Shown here: positions 25,073 through 35,044 of the stretch, piece after piece
Layout of the letters: each line of letters begins with the position of its first letter
How positions within the stretch are numbered: the stretch's first letter is position 1
Assembly: GCA_035326105.1 (NCBI GenBank)
Contig: DAOKYO010000002.1
Coordinates: 660,315-724,314, forward strand
Direction of reading: 5' to 3'
DNA from: Bacilli bacterium
Lineage (GTDB): Bacteria > Bacillota_I > Bacilli_A > RFN20 > CAG-826
DNA length: 64,000 bases
The notes under the pieces: generated by a model
Database searches by the model: none
Seen by the model: only the letters and a program-made list of their open reading frames with translations
Told to the model about the DNA's origin: nothing
Translations under genes and position numbers: made by a program

Positions 25073-26353
25073 CTATTTATAAAATATAAATTGGTTTCTA
25101 ATAAAATCGATTTCTGTTTGTTTTAGAAAAGCTTTTTTAGCAAAGGATTCCCATTTTAATAAAGCACTTCTAACTTCGTTTATAATAGCAAGGGCATCCT
25201 CTGATTTTATCTTCATATTTTGTGCCGCTTGAAGCAAATCTATTATCGTTATATTTTCTCTTTTAGCATTGATAGTCATTTGATGTTTGTTTGTCCATTG
25301 CCCGTCAGGATTATATGAATAAGTAATATCATATGCTGGTGCTAGTGACCATTTACCCGCTTTGTCCATTAAAAAAGATATATTTTTAACATGGTCGTCA
25401 TGATTTCTTGACATCACGTTAAAAACCATTCTCCTAAAAAGCTGCTTATTGGCACTTGGTTGAATTCCTAATCGATACATTATATTCGCTGTTTCTTCAT
25501 AACTCATACTTCCCGGCTGGTTGTAGTCTATATGCGTTAGAGCTCCCAATGTTTGCATATGCAGTTTTTCCATTTTGTTTTTTGAATTTAGATATCGATC
25601 GAATCTTCTGGTCATAAAGTGATAATAGCCATCTTTTTCTAATAATCGCGATTCCGTCATTTCGATTTTAGCTTCTTTGGCCATCAAGTAATAGGCATAC
25701 TCTCTACGCGTAAATGCCGTTTCATCACCTTGATTTACGCCATCTAATTTTATTATCCAATAAGTAAATCCTTCTCCTGCATCAATTTGACCCGACTTAA
25801 TTATTCCGGTTTTTTCGTTATAAGCGATAATTGCTTTAGCCCTGGCTCCCCCGGCTGAAGTTCCTACTTTTATTATTTCCTCAAAGCCGGCTTTTTCATC
25901 AACTTTTATCTTGGCTTTTTGATTGATTATTTCATTGCTTAAATTAACTAAATCATTTAGTTCTATCTCTTCCACCCGGTTGTATTCTTTATGTTTCGCG
26001 GGATAATACTCTAAAGCTCCCATACCTCTAGTGCCTACATAGCATAGTCTTTCCACAACGGTAAATGATTGTCTTGATCTTCCCTGCGCATCCAACCAGG
26101 CATCAATTATTTTAGTTCCATATCTGTCCGGCAATGAATCGGATAATAGTCCCGGCAATCCTTTAAAAGTATCCAACGGTAAGCCGCTGAATTGGAAAAC
26201 AATGTTCGATAATGGCATAACAATAGGCGATAGTTGTATATGGCTATTAAGAAAATCATCATCATATTGAAAATATGCATAGGGTGAGTCTTCAGTTATC
26301 GAGACGGCACCGACTCTTTTGCCCCATAGTCTTACCTCAGCCACCGTTATCAT
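25073..26353 (-). CDS. hipA: HipA-family serine/threonine kinase toxin
   Basis: Toxin of a HipBA-type toxin-antitoxin pair; in characterised members it phosphorylates a translation factor such as glutamyl-tRNA synthetase. The 426 residues contain the N-terminal HipA subdomain (RLWGKRVGAVSI to GLPGLLSDSLPDRYG), the P-loop-like GTSAGGARAK (about 164-173), the catalytic loop NHDDHVKN (317-324, Asp319 as likely base) and LAPAYDI with the metal-binding Asp342. All key residues are present, so the kinase should be active. It overlaps the antitoxin gene by 4 bases (ATGA). AT-richer codon use than the housekeeping genes suggests acquisition. Confidence 0.9.
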   Translation of the reverse strand: MITVAEVRLWGKRVGAVSITEDSPYAYFQYDDDFLNSHIQLSPIVMPLSNIVFQFSGLPLDTFKGLPGLLSDSLPDRYGTKIIDAWLDAQGRSRQSFTVVERLCYVGTRGMGALEYYPAKHKEYNRVEEIELNDLVNLSNEIINQKAKIKVDEKAGFEEIIKVGTSAGGARAKAIIAYNEKTGIIKSGQIDAGEGFTYWIIKLDGVNQGDETAFTRREYAYYLMAKEAKIEMTESRLLEKDGYYHFMTRRFDRYLNSKNKMEKLHMQTLGALTHIDYNQPGSMSYEETANIMYRLGIQPSANKQLFRRMVFNVMSRNHDDHVKNISFLMDKAGKWSLAPAYDITYSYNPDGQWTNKHQMTINAKRENITIIDLLQAAQNMKIKSEDALAIINEVRSALLKWESFAKKAFLKQTEIDFIRNQFIFYK

Positions 26354-26691
26354 TCTTCATCTCCCCACTTCCATGCGGATTTAGATTTTCTATTGACGGT
26401 ACTGACTCTTTTTCGGTTATGACTTAATTTAAGAATATCAATTGGACTGACTTCATTTTCGGGAATCAATTGATTTATTTCTTGAAGAAGCCTTAAAACT
26501 CTTAAGATTGATATCAGATTGGATAAAGAGATGTTTTCCCCATTTTCAAAGCCGCTTAGAGTCCTCAAAGAGATATCCGCCTCATAGGCTAACTCTTTTT
26601 GCGTCATGGAAAATGCTATTCTTCGTCTTTTTACCCTCTTGCCTATTTCTGCAATTATTACTTCATTCGTTTCAAATCCATTTATTTTCAT
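26350..26691 (-). CDS. hipB: HipB-like XRE antitoxin
   Basis: Antitoxin and autorepressor. Residues about 14-70 form an XRE helix-turn-helix (IGKRVKRRRIAFSMTQKELA, DISLRTLSGFENGENISLS), followed by a basic C-terminal tail (SHNRKRVSTVNRKSKSAWKWG) that may contact DNA or the toxin. 113 residues is normal for HipB homologues with an extended tail. First gene of the pair, preceded by an AGGTGATAA ribosome site and a promoter whose -35 box lies in an inverted repeat. Confidence 0.85.
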   Translation of the reverse strand: MKINGFETNEVIIAEIGKRVKRRRIAFSMTQKELAYEADISLRTLSGFENGENISLSNLISILRVLRLLQEINQLIPENEVSPIDILKLSHNRKRVSTVNRKSKSAWKWGDEE

Positions 26692-26707
26692 TTTATCACC
26701 TAGAGAT

Positions 26708-26789
26708 ATTATATAATTTTATATTGTAATGTGCAATATATTACTTTTTATATCAAATAAATCAACTTATTATGCAATTTATTGCAATA
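26708..26789 (-). promoter_or_regulatory. hipBA promoter with candidate HipB operators
   Basis: Minus strand TTGCAC (plus 26731-26736), 17-base spacer, TATAAT (plus 26708-26713). The -35 lies in the inverted repeat ATATTG-N7-CAATAT (26721-26739). A second related palindrome, TATTGCAATA, lies at 26780-26789. Both are plausible HipB sites for autorepression. From 26790 to 26937 I see nothing further. Confidence 0.5.
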
Positions 26790-26937
26790 TATAATAACCG
26801 GAATTAAATATAGATCCGTTCTATGGACATCACTTTTTGGCTTCCTTAAGCATGCCCGATACTTTGTGTGTTTACTCAAAGTAAAATCTTTCAAACTTAA
26901 AAGAACTTTAATCAAGCTTCGGATGCCAACATCATAT

Positions 26938-27002
26938 AAAAAAGACTCCTTGGTTTAAGATTGGAAATCAGAATTATCCATAATCTTTAACTTTTTGGAG
27001 TC
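26938..27002 (-). terminator. long-stem terminator after tRNA-Pro
   Basis: GACTCC (26944-26949) pairs with GGAGTC (26997-27002), and an inner arm pairs TTTAAGATTGG with CCATAATCTTTAA imperfectly. On the minus strand a run of six T follows (plus 26938-26943). Unusually long for an intrinsic terminator. Confidence 0.65.
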
Positions 27003-27016
27003 AGTTCATATTTACA

Positions 27017-27093
27017 TGGTCGGAACGATGGGATTCGAACCCACGACCTCTTGGTCCCGAACCAAGCGCACTACCAAGCTGTGCTACGTCCCG
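27017..27093 (-). tRNA. tRNA-Pro(CGG)
   Basis: 77 bases with encoded CCA. Acceptor CGGGACG pairs with CGTTCCG (one G-T position), anticodon stem CTTGG/CCAAG around loop TTCGGGA gives anticodon CGG, T arm GTGGG-TTCGAAT-CCCAT. It begins 37 bases past the polC stop on the same strand and may be co-transcribed with it. Confidence 0.95.
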
Positions 27094-27130
27094 ATAAGCG
27101 GAAATTACGCTTACTTATTATAATCAATCA

Positions 27131-30100
27131 TTAGCAAAAATCAAAGAGATTAATTTGATTTGATTCCGGTAATTCGCTTAAAACGCCAAGTTCTTTCAAT
27201 CGTTCAATGTTTTGACTGTTGAGTTTTGTTCGACTGACTAAATCTTCTATCGATAAAAACGGTTTTTTCACTCTTTCACTAATAACCGTTTCCGCCGCCG
27301 CCTCCCCGAGTCCGTCAATCGTAATAAACGGAGGAATAATTGACTTATGTTCATGATTTACTTTAAATGAGGTGGCCAAAGAATCATATAGGCTGATATT
27401 CTCACACCGGTATCCGCGTTCAACCATTTCTAAGGCGATGGTTAAGGTTTTTTCAATTTCGCCTTCTTTAGGAGAAAGTGGCTCACCTTTTCCTGCCTTC
27501 CGTTCTTGAAATTCTTTTAAACGAGAAATGATGGCACTTTCGCCGTCAATCATCGCCTGTAAATCATATTGCTTGCTACGGACCGTAAAGAAGGTGGCAT
27601 AAAACTCGAGTGGCCGGTAAACCTTGTACCATCCAACCCGAATGGCCATCATCACGTAAGCCGTCGCGTGGGCTTTAGGGAACATGTACTTAATCTTGTT
27701 GCAAGAATCAATATAGTATTGAGGAACATTGTGCTCCTTCATGACTTTTTCATACTCGGCGCTGACTTTACGTCCTTTTCGAACATCTTCCATAATTTTA
27801 AAAGCCAGCAAAGGTTCCACTCCCATTGACGATAAATACATCATAATATCATCCCGACAGCCGATGACTCCCCGCAGATCGCAGATACCATCGGCGATAA
27901 GTTTTTCCGCATTTCCGGCCCAGACATCCGTTCCGTGCGACAAACCCGAAATAATTAATAAGTCGGCAAAGGTCTTGGGTTTGGTGGCGTCTAAAAGCCC
28001 CCGTACGAAATTTGTCCCAAACTCGGGTATGGCCAAAGCTCCGTTGCTAACCTGCAAATAATTGCTATGCAAATTTAAAGCTTCAGGCGAAGAAAAAATC
28101 GATAATGTTTTTGAATCATTCATCGGGATATCAATCGGATTGATTCCGGTTAAATCCCCCATCATTTTTAAAGCCATCGGATCAACATGGCCCAATAAAT
28201 CCAGTTTCAAAACATTGTCATGGATGGAGTGAAAATCGAAGTGCGTTGTCTTCCAACTGGCATCCATATTATCCGCCGGATATTGGATGGGAGTGAAGTC
28301 ATAAACCTCATATTCCTTAGGAATAACGACGATACCACCCGGGTGTTGACCGGTAGTTCTTTTTACATCTTGACAACCCGCGGCAAGGAAAGCTATCTCC
28401 GCCTTGGGAACCAAATTCAAATCCCGGCCAATTCGCTCAAAGAAGCCTCTTACATAACCAAATGCGGTCTTCTCGGCAACCGTTTCAATAGTTCCGGCTT
28501 TGAAGACATTATCCGCACCGAGGAGTTCTTTTGTATATTCGTGTGCTTGCGCCTGGTAGTCACCCGGAAAATTTAAATCAATATCCGGTACTTTATCGGC
28601 GTTGAAACCCAAGAATGTAGCAAAAGGAATATTTTGACCATCGCCGATCATTTTTGTGCCGCAAATGGGGCAATTTTTCTTTGGAAGATCATAACCTGAA
28701 AAAACACCTTTGGCTTCTTGGGGGTCAAATTCACTGTGCTGACAATGGGGGCAACGATAGTGGGGCGGTAACGGATTAACTTCAGTAATATGCGCCATTG
28801 TAGCCACAAAGGAGGAGCCAACGCTTCCACGACTGCCGACCATGAATCCATCGTCATTTGCCTTTTTAATAATCTTATGTGCAATATAGTAAATAACCGA
28901 ATAACCATTCGAAATAATACCATTTAACTCCGCGCTGAGGCGAGTGGCAACAATTTCGGGAAGTGGGTCCCCATACCACTCATGGGCAGTCTTATAGCAA
29001 ATGTCCTTTAGCATCTCTTCCGAGTGTTCGATAGTCGGAGTATAAAGTTTGTCTTTAATCGGTTTTAAACTCTTTATGCTGTTCGCAATAAGATTGCTAT
29101 TGGTAACAACGTATTGAATCGCTTCCTCTTCGGAAATGAAATTATCCGTTGTAAACTCGGTGAGCATCTCCTCCGTCGAGCGATAATGCTGATCAGGGTT
29201 TTCAAACGGAGGAATCCGCTCCCGATCGTATGGCGCCAAAGGATGATTCACCCCACCGACACCTTTGGCCATAATATAAACATCGCGATAGATTTTATCG
29301 CTTGGATTAGCATAATGGCAATCGCCGGTTGCCACGACCATCTTCCCCATCTCTTTGGCCGCTTTAATAATGTCATGGAGATAGGTAAACAGATCGTTTT
29401 TGCTTGCGAGTTCCCCCATGTGTATTAGATAGGAATAATTTTCCGGCGGCTGAATTTCAATGTAATCGTAAAAGGAAACCGCCTTTTTCAAGTCCTCTTC
29501 GTTCCGTGTTCGTGACATATCGAACACTTCGCCATTAAAACAAGCCGAGCCCAGCAAAAGATGCTCACGGTATTGCATCAAAACTTCGCGCGGGATCTTC
29601 GGAACTTCGGCTAAAAATTCGATATTCGATAGCGAAATAAGTTTGAAAAGATCCTTCATGCCGATTTCATCTTTCGCTAAAGCAATGACATGTACCGGCC
29701 GTAAATGCTTATAAAGTTCCGGCCTTGTTTCCAGATGGGCTAAATCCTCATGGGCTAACGAGCGATCATTAGCCGTTAATTTGGCAATCATCGCCTGCCA
29801 AACATTATTTAAAACTTCCGCATCATAATCCGCCCGGTGAGCCCGAACCGTGTCATAGTCAACTTCTAAACGGGAAGCCAGCGCTCCTAAGCGGTGAGCC
29901 CGGGCATCGGGGAAAAGATATCGTGACAGCGGTAGGGTATCAATGACCGGATTCGTGATTTTAGGTTTGCCAATCCGCTCCAATTCACTGTTAAGAAAGG
30001 AAATATCAAATTGGGCGTTATGGCTCACTAAAATGGCGTCACCGATAAAGTCCATGATTTTTAAGGCCACTTCCTTAAAAGTTGGTTTACCGACTAGATC

Positions 30101-31612
30101 GGAATTTTTAATGTTGGTGATTTTGGAAATTTTATCGCTTAAGGCATGGTCGCTTCCCGGATTAATGAGAATATCGATTCGCTTGGTAAGCATTCCTTTT
30201 TCAACTTTTACCGCGCCAAACTCGATTGCCCGATCATATCGGGGAGATAAACCCGTTGTTTCAAAGTCAAAAACCACATAGGTGGCGGCGGTCAATTCAA
30301 TTGGAGCGGGATTCATAATGTAATCAAGTTTGGTATCAATCATGTATAGTTCAGCGCCATAGAGCATTTTTAAGCCATACTTTTTAGCCGCTTTCTGGGC
30401 ATCCGGAAAACCCTGAACACAACCGTGGTCAGTAATTGAAATAGCGGTATGTCCCATATCATGCGCGACCTTGCAGTAATCATCGATTGTGCTTACGCCA
30501 TCCATCGCTGATAATTTGGTATGAAGATGAAGTTCAACTCGTTTGGTTAAGGCATTGTCCACCCGCGGTTCTTCGGGAGGTAATAGATCTATGAAGTGAC
30601 CCATTACATAGAGTGAGCCGTCAAATTTATCTATGTCAACCGCGCCTCGGATACGAACATTGTCTCCCTTTTTTAAACTCATAATTTTATCTAAAGGCAG
30701 TAAAGCTTTATTTTCAAAGCAACGGACATATATGGCTTTGCCCAAGGTATCGTTGACACCGATTACCGCCATCATTTTTCCGCTGCGTATCTGCCGGGTT
30801 TCAACTGAGAAAACATGCGCTGAAAAATCAACATTCTGCGAATTGGAATCAAAATCGCCGATATTCATCACCCGGTAATCGCCCCGATGAAAACTTCTGG
30901 CGTGGCGGCGATCTTCCTCCATCCGTTTCTTGTTTGCTTTGGCCTCTTCAAGCAGAATTTTTTCGGATTCGGCTTGTTCCGCCTCATGCTCTTCGGCAAT
31001 CAATTTATGGATGCTGGTGAACTTATCCTCTAATGGTTCCTCGTCATCAGAAGGAAAGACGGCATCGTCATTATCGACGGCGATTTCCAGTTTTTCCTCC
31101 TCATCTTCGCCTGCAGGTGAATTTGCGTCTGCAGGGCCAGATTCGCTTTCTATAGTTGCTTCGCTTTCCGCAGGGGAAAGGCGCGTAAAAACCGGAAAAT
31201 CATAATTTACGAAAGCGAGGAATGATTTAAAATCGCTTAATATAGAGCGATAGTTCTCTTCCTCCGCCGGCGAATTAAAAACGAATTCAATCATGCCGTC
31301 AAAACTCTTGTCCACTTTAAAGGAGCAGGATGCGTGGTAAATACTCGCGTACCACTCATAGAAAAGCTGAATTGCTTCATCCAGCGTCGGTTCATTTTGA
31401 TATTTGAAAACCAACTGATAGTTATATTTTATATTAACTAACCCTTTTATAAAAATCTGAAGAGGAAGATAATCCCAGGGCTCCGTTTTTTCAATGACAA
31501 AAACCCATGAATCATCCGCTTCTTTATTTATTTTCAAAAAATTCAAGTCCTCAAAGCCTTCGGCCGAATCTAAACCGAGGGAATTTAAAAACCGATTCAT
31601 GGTTTTATCCAT
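27131..31612 (-). CDS. polC: DNA polymerase III alpha subunit, Gram-positive PolC type
   Basis: Replicative DNA polymerase with built-in proofreading. 1493 residues, close to the usual 1440-1465. Domain order: N-terminal domain (1-130), an acidic low-complexity linker (about 145-235, PAESEATIESESGP then many Glu/Asp), OB fold (about 246-345), PHP domain beginning RVELHLHTKLSAMDG (358-), inserted DEDDh 3'-5' exonuclease beginning VVFDFETTG (446-, first catalytic Asp449-Glu451), the second part of PHP, a zinc motif CPHCQHSEF...CPICGTK, and the polymerase palm and fingers. The acidic linker is longer than in Bacillus. AAGGAGGGG ribosome site. Last protein gene of the housekeeping block. Confidence 0.97.
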   Translation of the reverse strand: MDKTMNRFLNSLGLDSAEGFEDLNFLKINKEADDSWVFVIEKTEPWDYLPLQIFIKGLVNIKYNYQLVFKYQNEPTLDEAIQLFYEWYASIYHASCSFKVDKSFDGMIEFVFNSPAEEENYRSILSDFKSFLAFVNYDFPVFTRLSPAESEATIESESGPADANSPAGEDEEEKLEIAVDNDDAVFPSDDEEPLEDKFTSIHKLIAEEHEAEQAESEKILLEEAKANKKRMEEDRRHARSFHRGDYRVMNIGDFDSNSQNVDFSAHVFSVETRQIRSGKMMAVIGVNDTLGKAIYVRCFENKALLPLDKIMSLKKGDNVRIRGAVDIDKFDGSLYVMGHFIDLLPPEEPRVDNALTKRVELHLHTKLSAMDGVSTIDDYCKVAHDMGHTAISITDHGCVQGFPDAQKAAKKYGLKMLYGAELYMIDTKLDYIMNPAPIELTAATYVVFDFETTGLSPRYDRAIEFGAVKVEKGMLTKRIDILINPGSDHALSDKISKITNIKNSDLVGKPTFKEVALKIMDFIGDAILVSHNAQFDISFLNSELERIGKPKITNPVIDTLPLSRYLFPDARAHRLGALASRLEVDYDTVRAHRADYDAEVLNNVWQAMIAKLTANDRSLAHEDLAHLETRPELYKHLRPVHVIALAKDEIGMKDLFKLISLSNIEFLAEVPKIPREVLMQYREHLLLGSACFNGEVFDMSRTRNEEDLKKAVSFYDYIEIQPPENYSYLIHMGELASKNDLFTYLHDIIKAAKEMGKMVVATGDCHYANPSDKIYRDVYIMAKGVGGVNHPLAPYDRERIPPFENPDQHYRSTEEMLTEFTTDNFISEEEAIQYVVTNSNLIANSIKSLKPIKDKLYTPTIEHSEEMLKDICYKTAHEWYGDPLPEIVATRLSAELNGIISNGYSVIYYIAHKIIKKANDDGFMVGSRGSVGSSFVATMAHITEVNPLPPHYRCPHCQHSEFDPQEAKGVFSGYDLPKKNCPICGTKMIGDGQNIPFATFLGFNADKVPDIDLNFPGDYQAQAHEYTKELLGADNVFKAGTIETVAEKTAFGYVRGFFERIGRDLNLVPKAEIAFLAAGCQDVKRTTGQHPGGIVVIPKEYEVYDFTPIQYPADNMDASWKTTHFDFHSIHDNVLKLDLLGHVDPMALKMMGDLTGINPIDIPMNDSKTLSIFSSPEALNLHSNYLQVSNGALAIPEFGTNFVRGLLDATKPKTFADLLIISGLSHGTDVWAGNAEKLIADGICDLRGVIGCRDDIMMYLSSMGVEPLLAFKIMEDVRKGRKVSAEYEKVMKEHNVPQYYIDSCNKIKYMFPKAHATAYVMMAIRVGWYKVYRPLEFYATFFTVRSKQYDLQAMIDGESAIISRLKEFQERKAGKGEPLSPKEGEIEKTLTIALEMVERGYRCENISLYDSLATSFKVNHEHKSIIPPFITIDGLGEAAAETVISERVKKPFLSIEDLVSRTKLNSQNIERLKELGVLSELPESNQINLFDFC

Positions 31613-31639
31613 ATCGCTATCCCCTCCTTAGGATGAAAG

Positions 31640-32881
31640 TTAGAATAGGCGCAAAATATCGCGCGCGGTAATAAGTATAATCAACCCAAATAATAGTATC
31701 ATTCCTATCGCTGAAATTGTATTCTTGACTTTTGGATTAATCTCGTGCCTGGTTATTGATTCAACGACAATGACAAACAAATGCCATCCATCAAGGCCGG
31801 GGAAAGGCAAAAGATTGAACAAGGCCAAGTTGGCGGAAACAAATCCCCATAAATAGATGAAATTGCTCCAACCATAGTTATTAAATGTGTTGGTTGTTTG
31901 TTGGAATACGGCTACAATCCCGCCAACGTTATTGATTCCTTTGGGGGTAAAGAGGCTCACAATGCCTCTGGCAACCGCGGAATTAGCATAAACCCAATCC
32001 GAACCGGTGGACGATAGAATCTCGGAAAAAGATTCCTTAACGACAGCTTTTTTAAGGGAAAAATCAAAACCCGTGTAGCCGTATGTTTTACTTTCAGTAT
32101 CGTAAGCAATGTTTATCACAAATGTTTTTGTGAATATATCGGTCGGGTTTCCATCTTCATCGTAACCTTTGGCAAAGGTCATTTCAAAGTTAAAGGCTGT
32201 TTCTTCATCCGGACTATAGAATTCGTTTCCGGTGGAAATTTCGGTAACGGTCTCCGGCAGCAGACGGAAGTAATTGCTTGCTTCCGTATTATTATAATCA
32301 CTAATGTAGAAAAAAGTTTCAAAGTCAGCTTCCATCGAAGTGCCGCTAAAAAGGGTAACCGTGCCATAACTCTTCAGTGAACCCCCGCTTGAAATCGGTA
32401 TTTCCTTGCTGTCCAAGGGCGTAATTAACCGATCGTTTTCTACTAATCCCAAACTGGCGGCTTGGCCGCCGGGAGCGACATCTAAAGCGCTATAAACGCG
32501 AACTGAGGGCACGGCGTTGGAAACCATAAAAAGGACGAGCGCCAAAAGGGAGTTGACGATAATGCCCGCGCTCATTATAATCGCTCGTTTCCATTTTTTT
32601 ATCTTTAATAAACTACGGTTTGGATCGGGTAATGGTCCCTTGAAATCTTCGGGGATAGCATCGCTTTCCCCATACATCGAAACATATCCACCCACAGGAA
32701 TGGCCCTTATGGTGAATTGGGTCTCGCCTTTTTTCCGCTTGTAAAGCGTCGGTCCAAAGCCGATTGAATACTCAAAGCAATAAACATTGAAAAGTTTGGC
32801 CGTCAAAAAATGTCCCAGCTCATGAAGAGCGATTTCAATTCCGAGAATAATGATTGAGAGAAGAATAACAAGAATGTCCAT
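31640..32881 (-). CDS. rseP: RIP metalloprotease RseP/RasP (site-2 protease)
   Basis: Intramembrane zinc protease that cleaves membrane-anchored anti-sigma factors and leftover signal peptides. The zinc motif HELGH lies in the first membrane segment (ALHELGHFLTAKLF, about residues 19-32), the third ligand in LPFPGLDGWHL near residue 365, and three or four membrane segments frame a periplasmic/extracellular region of about 190 residues where the PDZ domain sits (weakly recognisable). 413 residues is normal. It follows dxr by 1 base, the standard Firmicutes order, but proS, often found before polC, is missing. Confidence 0.92.
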   Translation of the reverse strand: MDILVILLSIIILGIEIALHELGHFLTAKLFNVYCFEYSIGFGPTLYKRKKGETQFTIRAIPVGGYVSMYGESDAIPEDFKGPLPDPNRSLLKIKKWKRAIIMSAGIIVNSLLALVLFMVSNAVPSVRVYSALDVAPGGQAASLGLVENDRLITPLDSKEIPISSGGSLKSYGTVTLFSGTSMEADFETFFYISDYNNTEASNYFRLLPETVTEISTGNEFYSPDEETAFNFEMTFAKGYDEDGNPTDIFTKTFVINIAYDTESKTYGYTGFDFSLKKAVVKESFSEILSSTGSDWVYANSAVARGIVSLFTPKGINNVGGIVAVFQQTTNTFNNYGWSNFIYLWGFVSANLALFNLLPFPGLDGWHLFVIVVESITRHEINPKVKNTISAIGMILLFGLIILITARDILRLF

Positions 32882-32882
32882 A

Positions 32883-34037
32883 TTAGTATTTTCCTTTAAT
32901 GTAGTTTGTAACCAGCGTCCTAGTCATTTTATCGACAGCAATCAGCTCTTCAAGTGAAGGTTCACCAATCACTTTTGCATTATCTAATGCCCACTTTATC
33001 ACCTCTTCTATTCCAAGAAAAGGTATTTGTTCCTCCAAAAAGGCATAAACCGCCACTTCGTTGGCGGCATTCAACACACAGGGCAGACTTCCGCCAACGC
33101 GTATTGCTTCCTTCGCTATCGATACCAAGGGAAACTTTTCTTCATCCACCGGTTCAAAATGTAATGTGGGAAGGGCATCAAGCGTAAGGTTATTGTGAGG
33201 AAGCCCCCCTTTACGTTGCCCACCATATAGCGCGTAGCCGATGGGAATCCGCATGTCACTCGGTCCGATGTCCGCCAAATAGGAACCATCGGCAAAGTAA
33301 ACAAGCGAATGAATCTTGCTTTCCGGGTGAACAAGCACATCTATTTTATCAACCGGAAAATTAAAAAGATAGTGAGCTTCGATAATCTCAAATCCCTTAT
33401 TCATCATCGTTGCACTGTCAATCGTAATTTTTCGGCCCATTTTCCAGCTTGGATGATGGAGCGCCTCCTGAACAGTCGCTTTTGCCATTTCTGATCGCGA
33501 TAAATGAAGGAAAGGCCCACCGCTAGCTGTCAATATCAGCCGCATAGCCGCCTGCTCATTTCCCTTTAATCCCTTGCTGATTGCCACATGCTCACTGTCG
33601 ATTGGATAAAGATGAACTTTACTGCCGGCGATAATTTTGTTGATAAGCATTCCGCCGACCACCAACGCTTCCTTATTGGCCGTGGCAACATCGATTCCTT
33701 GACGTAAGGCCAAAATCGTCGGCTCCAAGCCAACAAACCCCACTAAAGCGTTAATCATTAAATCAACGCGAAGTGATTTGATAAGTTCTTTGATACCATC
33801 TTCGCCCGAAAAGAAATTAATATGCGGAAATTGCGCGCTGAGTTCCGGAATTCGATCCTTATTCAGCAAAAAAATCGCTTGTACCTCGGGAAACGAAGCA
33901 ACTAATGAAGCGATATAGCCGTCCTGATTTCCAACTGAAAAGCCGAGAAGAGAAAAGTCTTCCCTTTGACTCAGCAAAATATCGATTGTTTGGCGACCAA
34001 TTGAACCACTTGCCCCTAAAAGAAGTATTTTCTTCAT
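32883..34037 (-). CDS. dxr: 1-deoxy-D-xylulose-5-phosphate reductoisomerase
   Basis: Second step of the non-mevalonate isoprenoid pathway, making 2-C-methyl-D-erythritol 4-phosphate with NADPH. The start LLGASGSIGRQTIDIL is the nucleotide-binding motif; the metal and substrate sites are seen as PIDSEHVAI (Asp and Glu ligands) and SGGPFLHLS, with LHHPSWKMGRKITIDSATM in the catalytic domain. 384 residues, full length. Overlaps cdsA by 4 bases. Together with uppS and uppP in this window it supplies undecaprenyl phosphate for envelope synthesis. Confidence 0.96.
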   Translation of the reverse strand: MKKILLLGASGSIGRQTIDILLSQREDFSLLGFSVGNQDGYIASLVASFPEVQAIFLLNKDRIPELSAQFPHINFFSGEDGIKELIKSLRVDLMINALVGFVGLEPTILALRQGIDVATANKEALVVGGMLINKIIAGSKVHLYPIDSEHVAISKGLKGNEQAAMRLILTASGGPFLHLSRSEMAKATVQEALHHPSWKMGRKITIDSATMMNKGFEIIEAHYLFNFPVDKIDVLVHPESKIHSLVYFADGSYLADIGPSDMRIPIGYALYGGQRKGGLPHNNLTLDALPTLHFEPVDEEKFPLVSIAKEAIRVGGSLPCVLNAANEVAVYAFLEEQIPFLGIEEVIKWALDNAKVIGEPSLEELIAVDKMTRTLVTNYIKGKY

Positions 34038-35044
34038 ATCAAAATTGGGTTCCCCGAAATGGTAAAATTAGAAATTAAAATAATAATAACCGCCACCGCA
34101 AAAGCCACGGTAATCAGCGAGTCTAACCGATCAAGAATGCCGCCGTGACCCCGCAGGAAAGTCCCATAATCCTTGATGCCAAAATGCCGTTTTAGAGCCG
34201 AAAATATAAAATCACCCAAATCGGCTATAAACGGAATTAAAAGTGAAAGCAATACAATCCAATACCAGTTTTCAAAGGACAAGAAAGGCAGCATCGGATG
34301 ACCAAGCGACGTTACCAAAGCGGCAAAGCCGAGAGACAGAATTGCCGAAAAAACAATTCCGCCCCAAAAACCTTCCCATGTCTTCTTGGGACTTATTCGT
34401 TCATTTAACTTATGTTTCCCAAAGAAAACACCGATGAAATACGCCCCGATGTCATTTGCGATTGTTCCGATAATCACATAGACAAAAAGAAATGACGATT
34501 GTATGGTGCTAGGAACCGCCAAACCCGCATTGGTAAAACTTGTCATCGGAAAGAAACGCAGAAACAAAAAGCTTTGAAAACCGATGCTAATGAAGACTAT
34601 CATCGTAAATATGTAGGTGACGTCATTGATTTGGAAATTTTTGCAGCTAATTGAAAAAAGAAAAAGAACGAATAGGGTAACGGCCACTCCCATCGTGGAA
34701 ATCTTTATATCATCAAAGCCACTGCTTAAAGACCAGGCGCTAAGGTCAAAAGCTCCTAATCCGTTGGCTAAATTATTCTCGATATTGTTACGCATAAAAA
34801 TCCAATAGACGAAGCTGATCGTCATTACATAGATAAATATATGGGCGAACAAAGGATATTTTTCATGATTAACCGCATTGATAAATTCATGGATGGCGAT
34901 AAAGAGTGCCACAAAAATCAGGCCCATATAAAACCAGCCGCCCAGAAGAAGACATGGAAGAGCAACGGCCGCAATTAAAACAGCGGTAATAATTCTGGCC
35001 GTCATTGAAGACTTGGTTTTTTGATCAAGATGATTAACGCTCAT
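34034..35044 (-). CDS. cdsA: phosphatidate cytidylyltransferase
   Basis: Makes CDP-diacylglycerol for phospholipid synthesis. The polytopic protein has about eight hydrophobic segments and the family signature near the C-terminus, SPKKTWEGFWGG plus DLGDFIFSALKRHFGIKDYG with the metal-binding Asp residues. At 336 residues it is longer than the common 260-270 because of extra loops around residues 90-125. It overlaps uppS by 11 bases and dxr by 4, so translation is coupled along the row. Confidence 0.95.
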   Translation of the reverse strand: MSVNHLDQKTKSSMTARIITAVLIAAVALPCLLLGGWFYMGLIFVALFIAIHEFINAVNHEKYPLFAHIFIYVMTISFVYWIFMRNNIENNLANGLGAFDLSAWSLSSGFDDIKISTMGVAVTLFVLFLFSISCKNFQINDVTYIFTMIVFISIGFQSFLFLRFFPMTSFTNAGLAVPSTIQSSFLFVYVIIGTIANDIGAYFIGVFFGKHKLNERISPKKTWEGFWGGIVFSAILSLGFAALVTSLGHPMLPFLSFENWYWIVLLSLLIPFIADLGDFIFSALKRHFGIKDYGTFLRGHGGILDRLDSLITVAFAVAVIIILISNFTISGNPILI

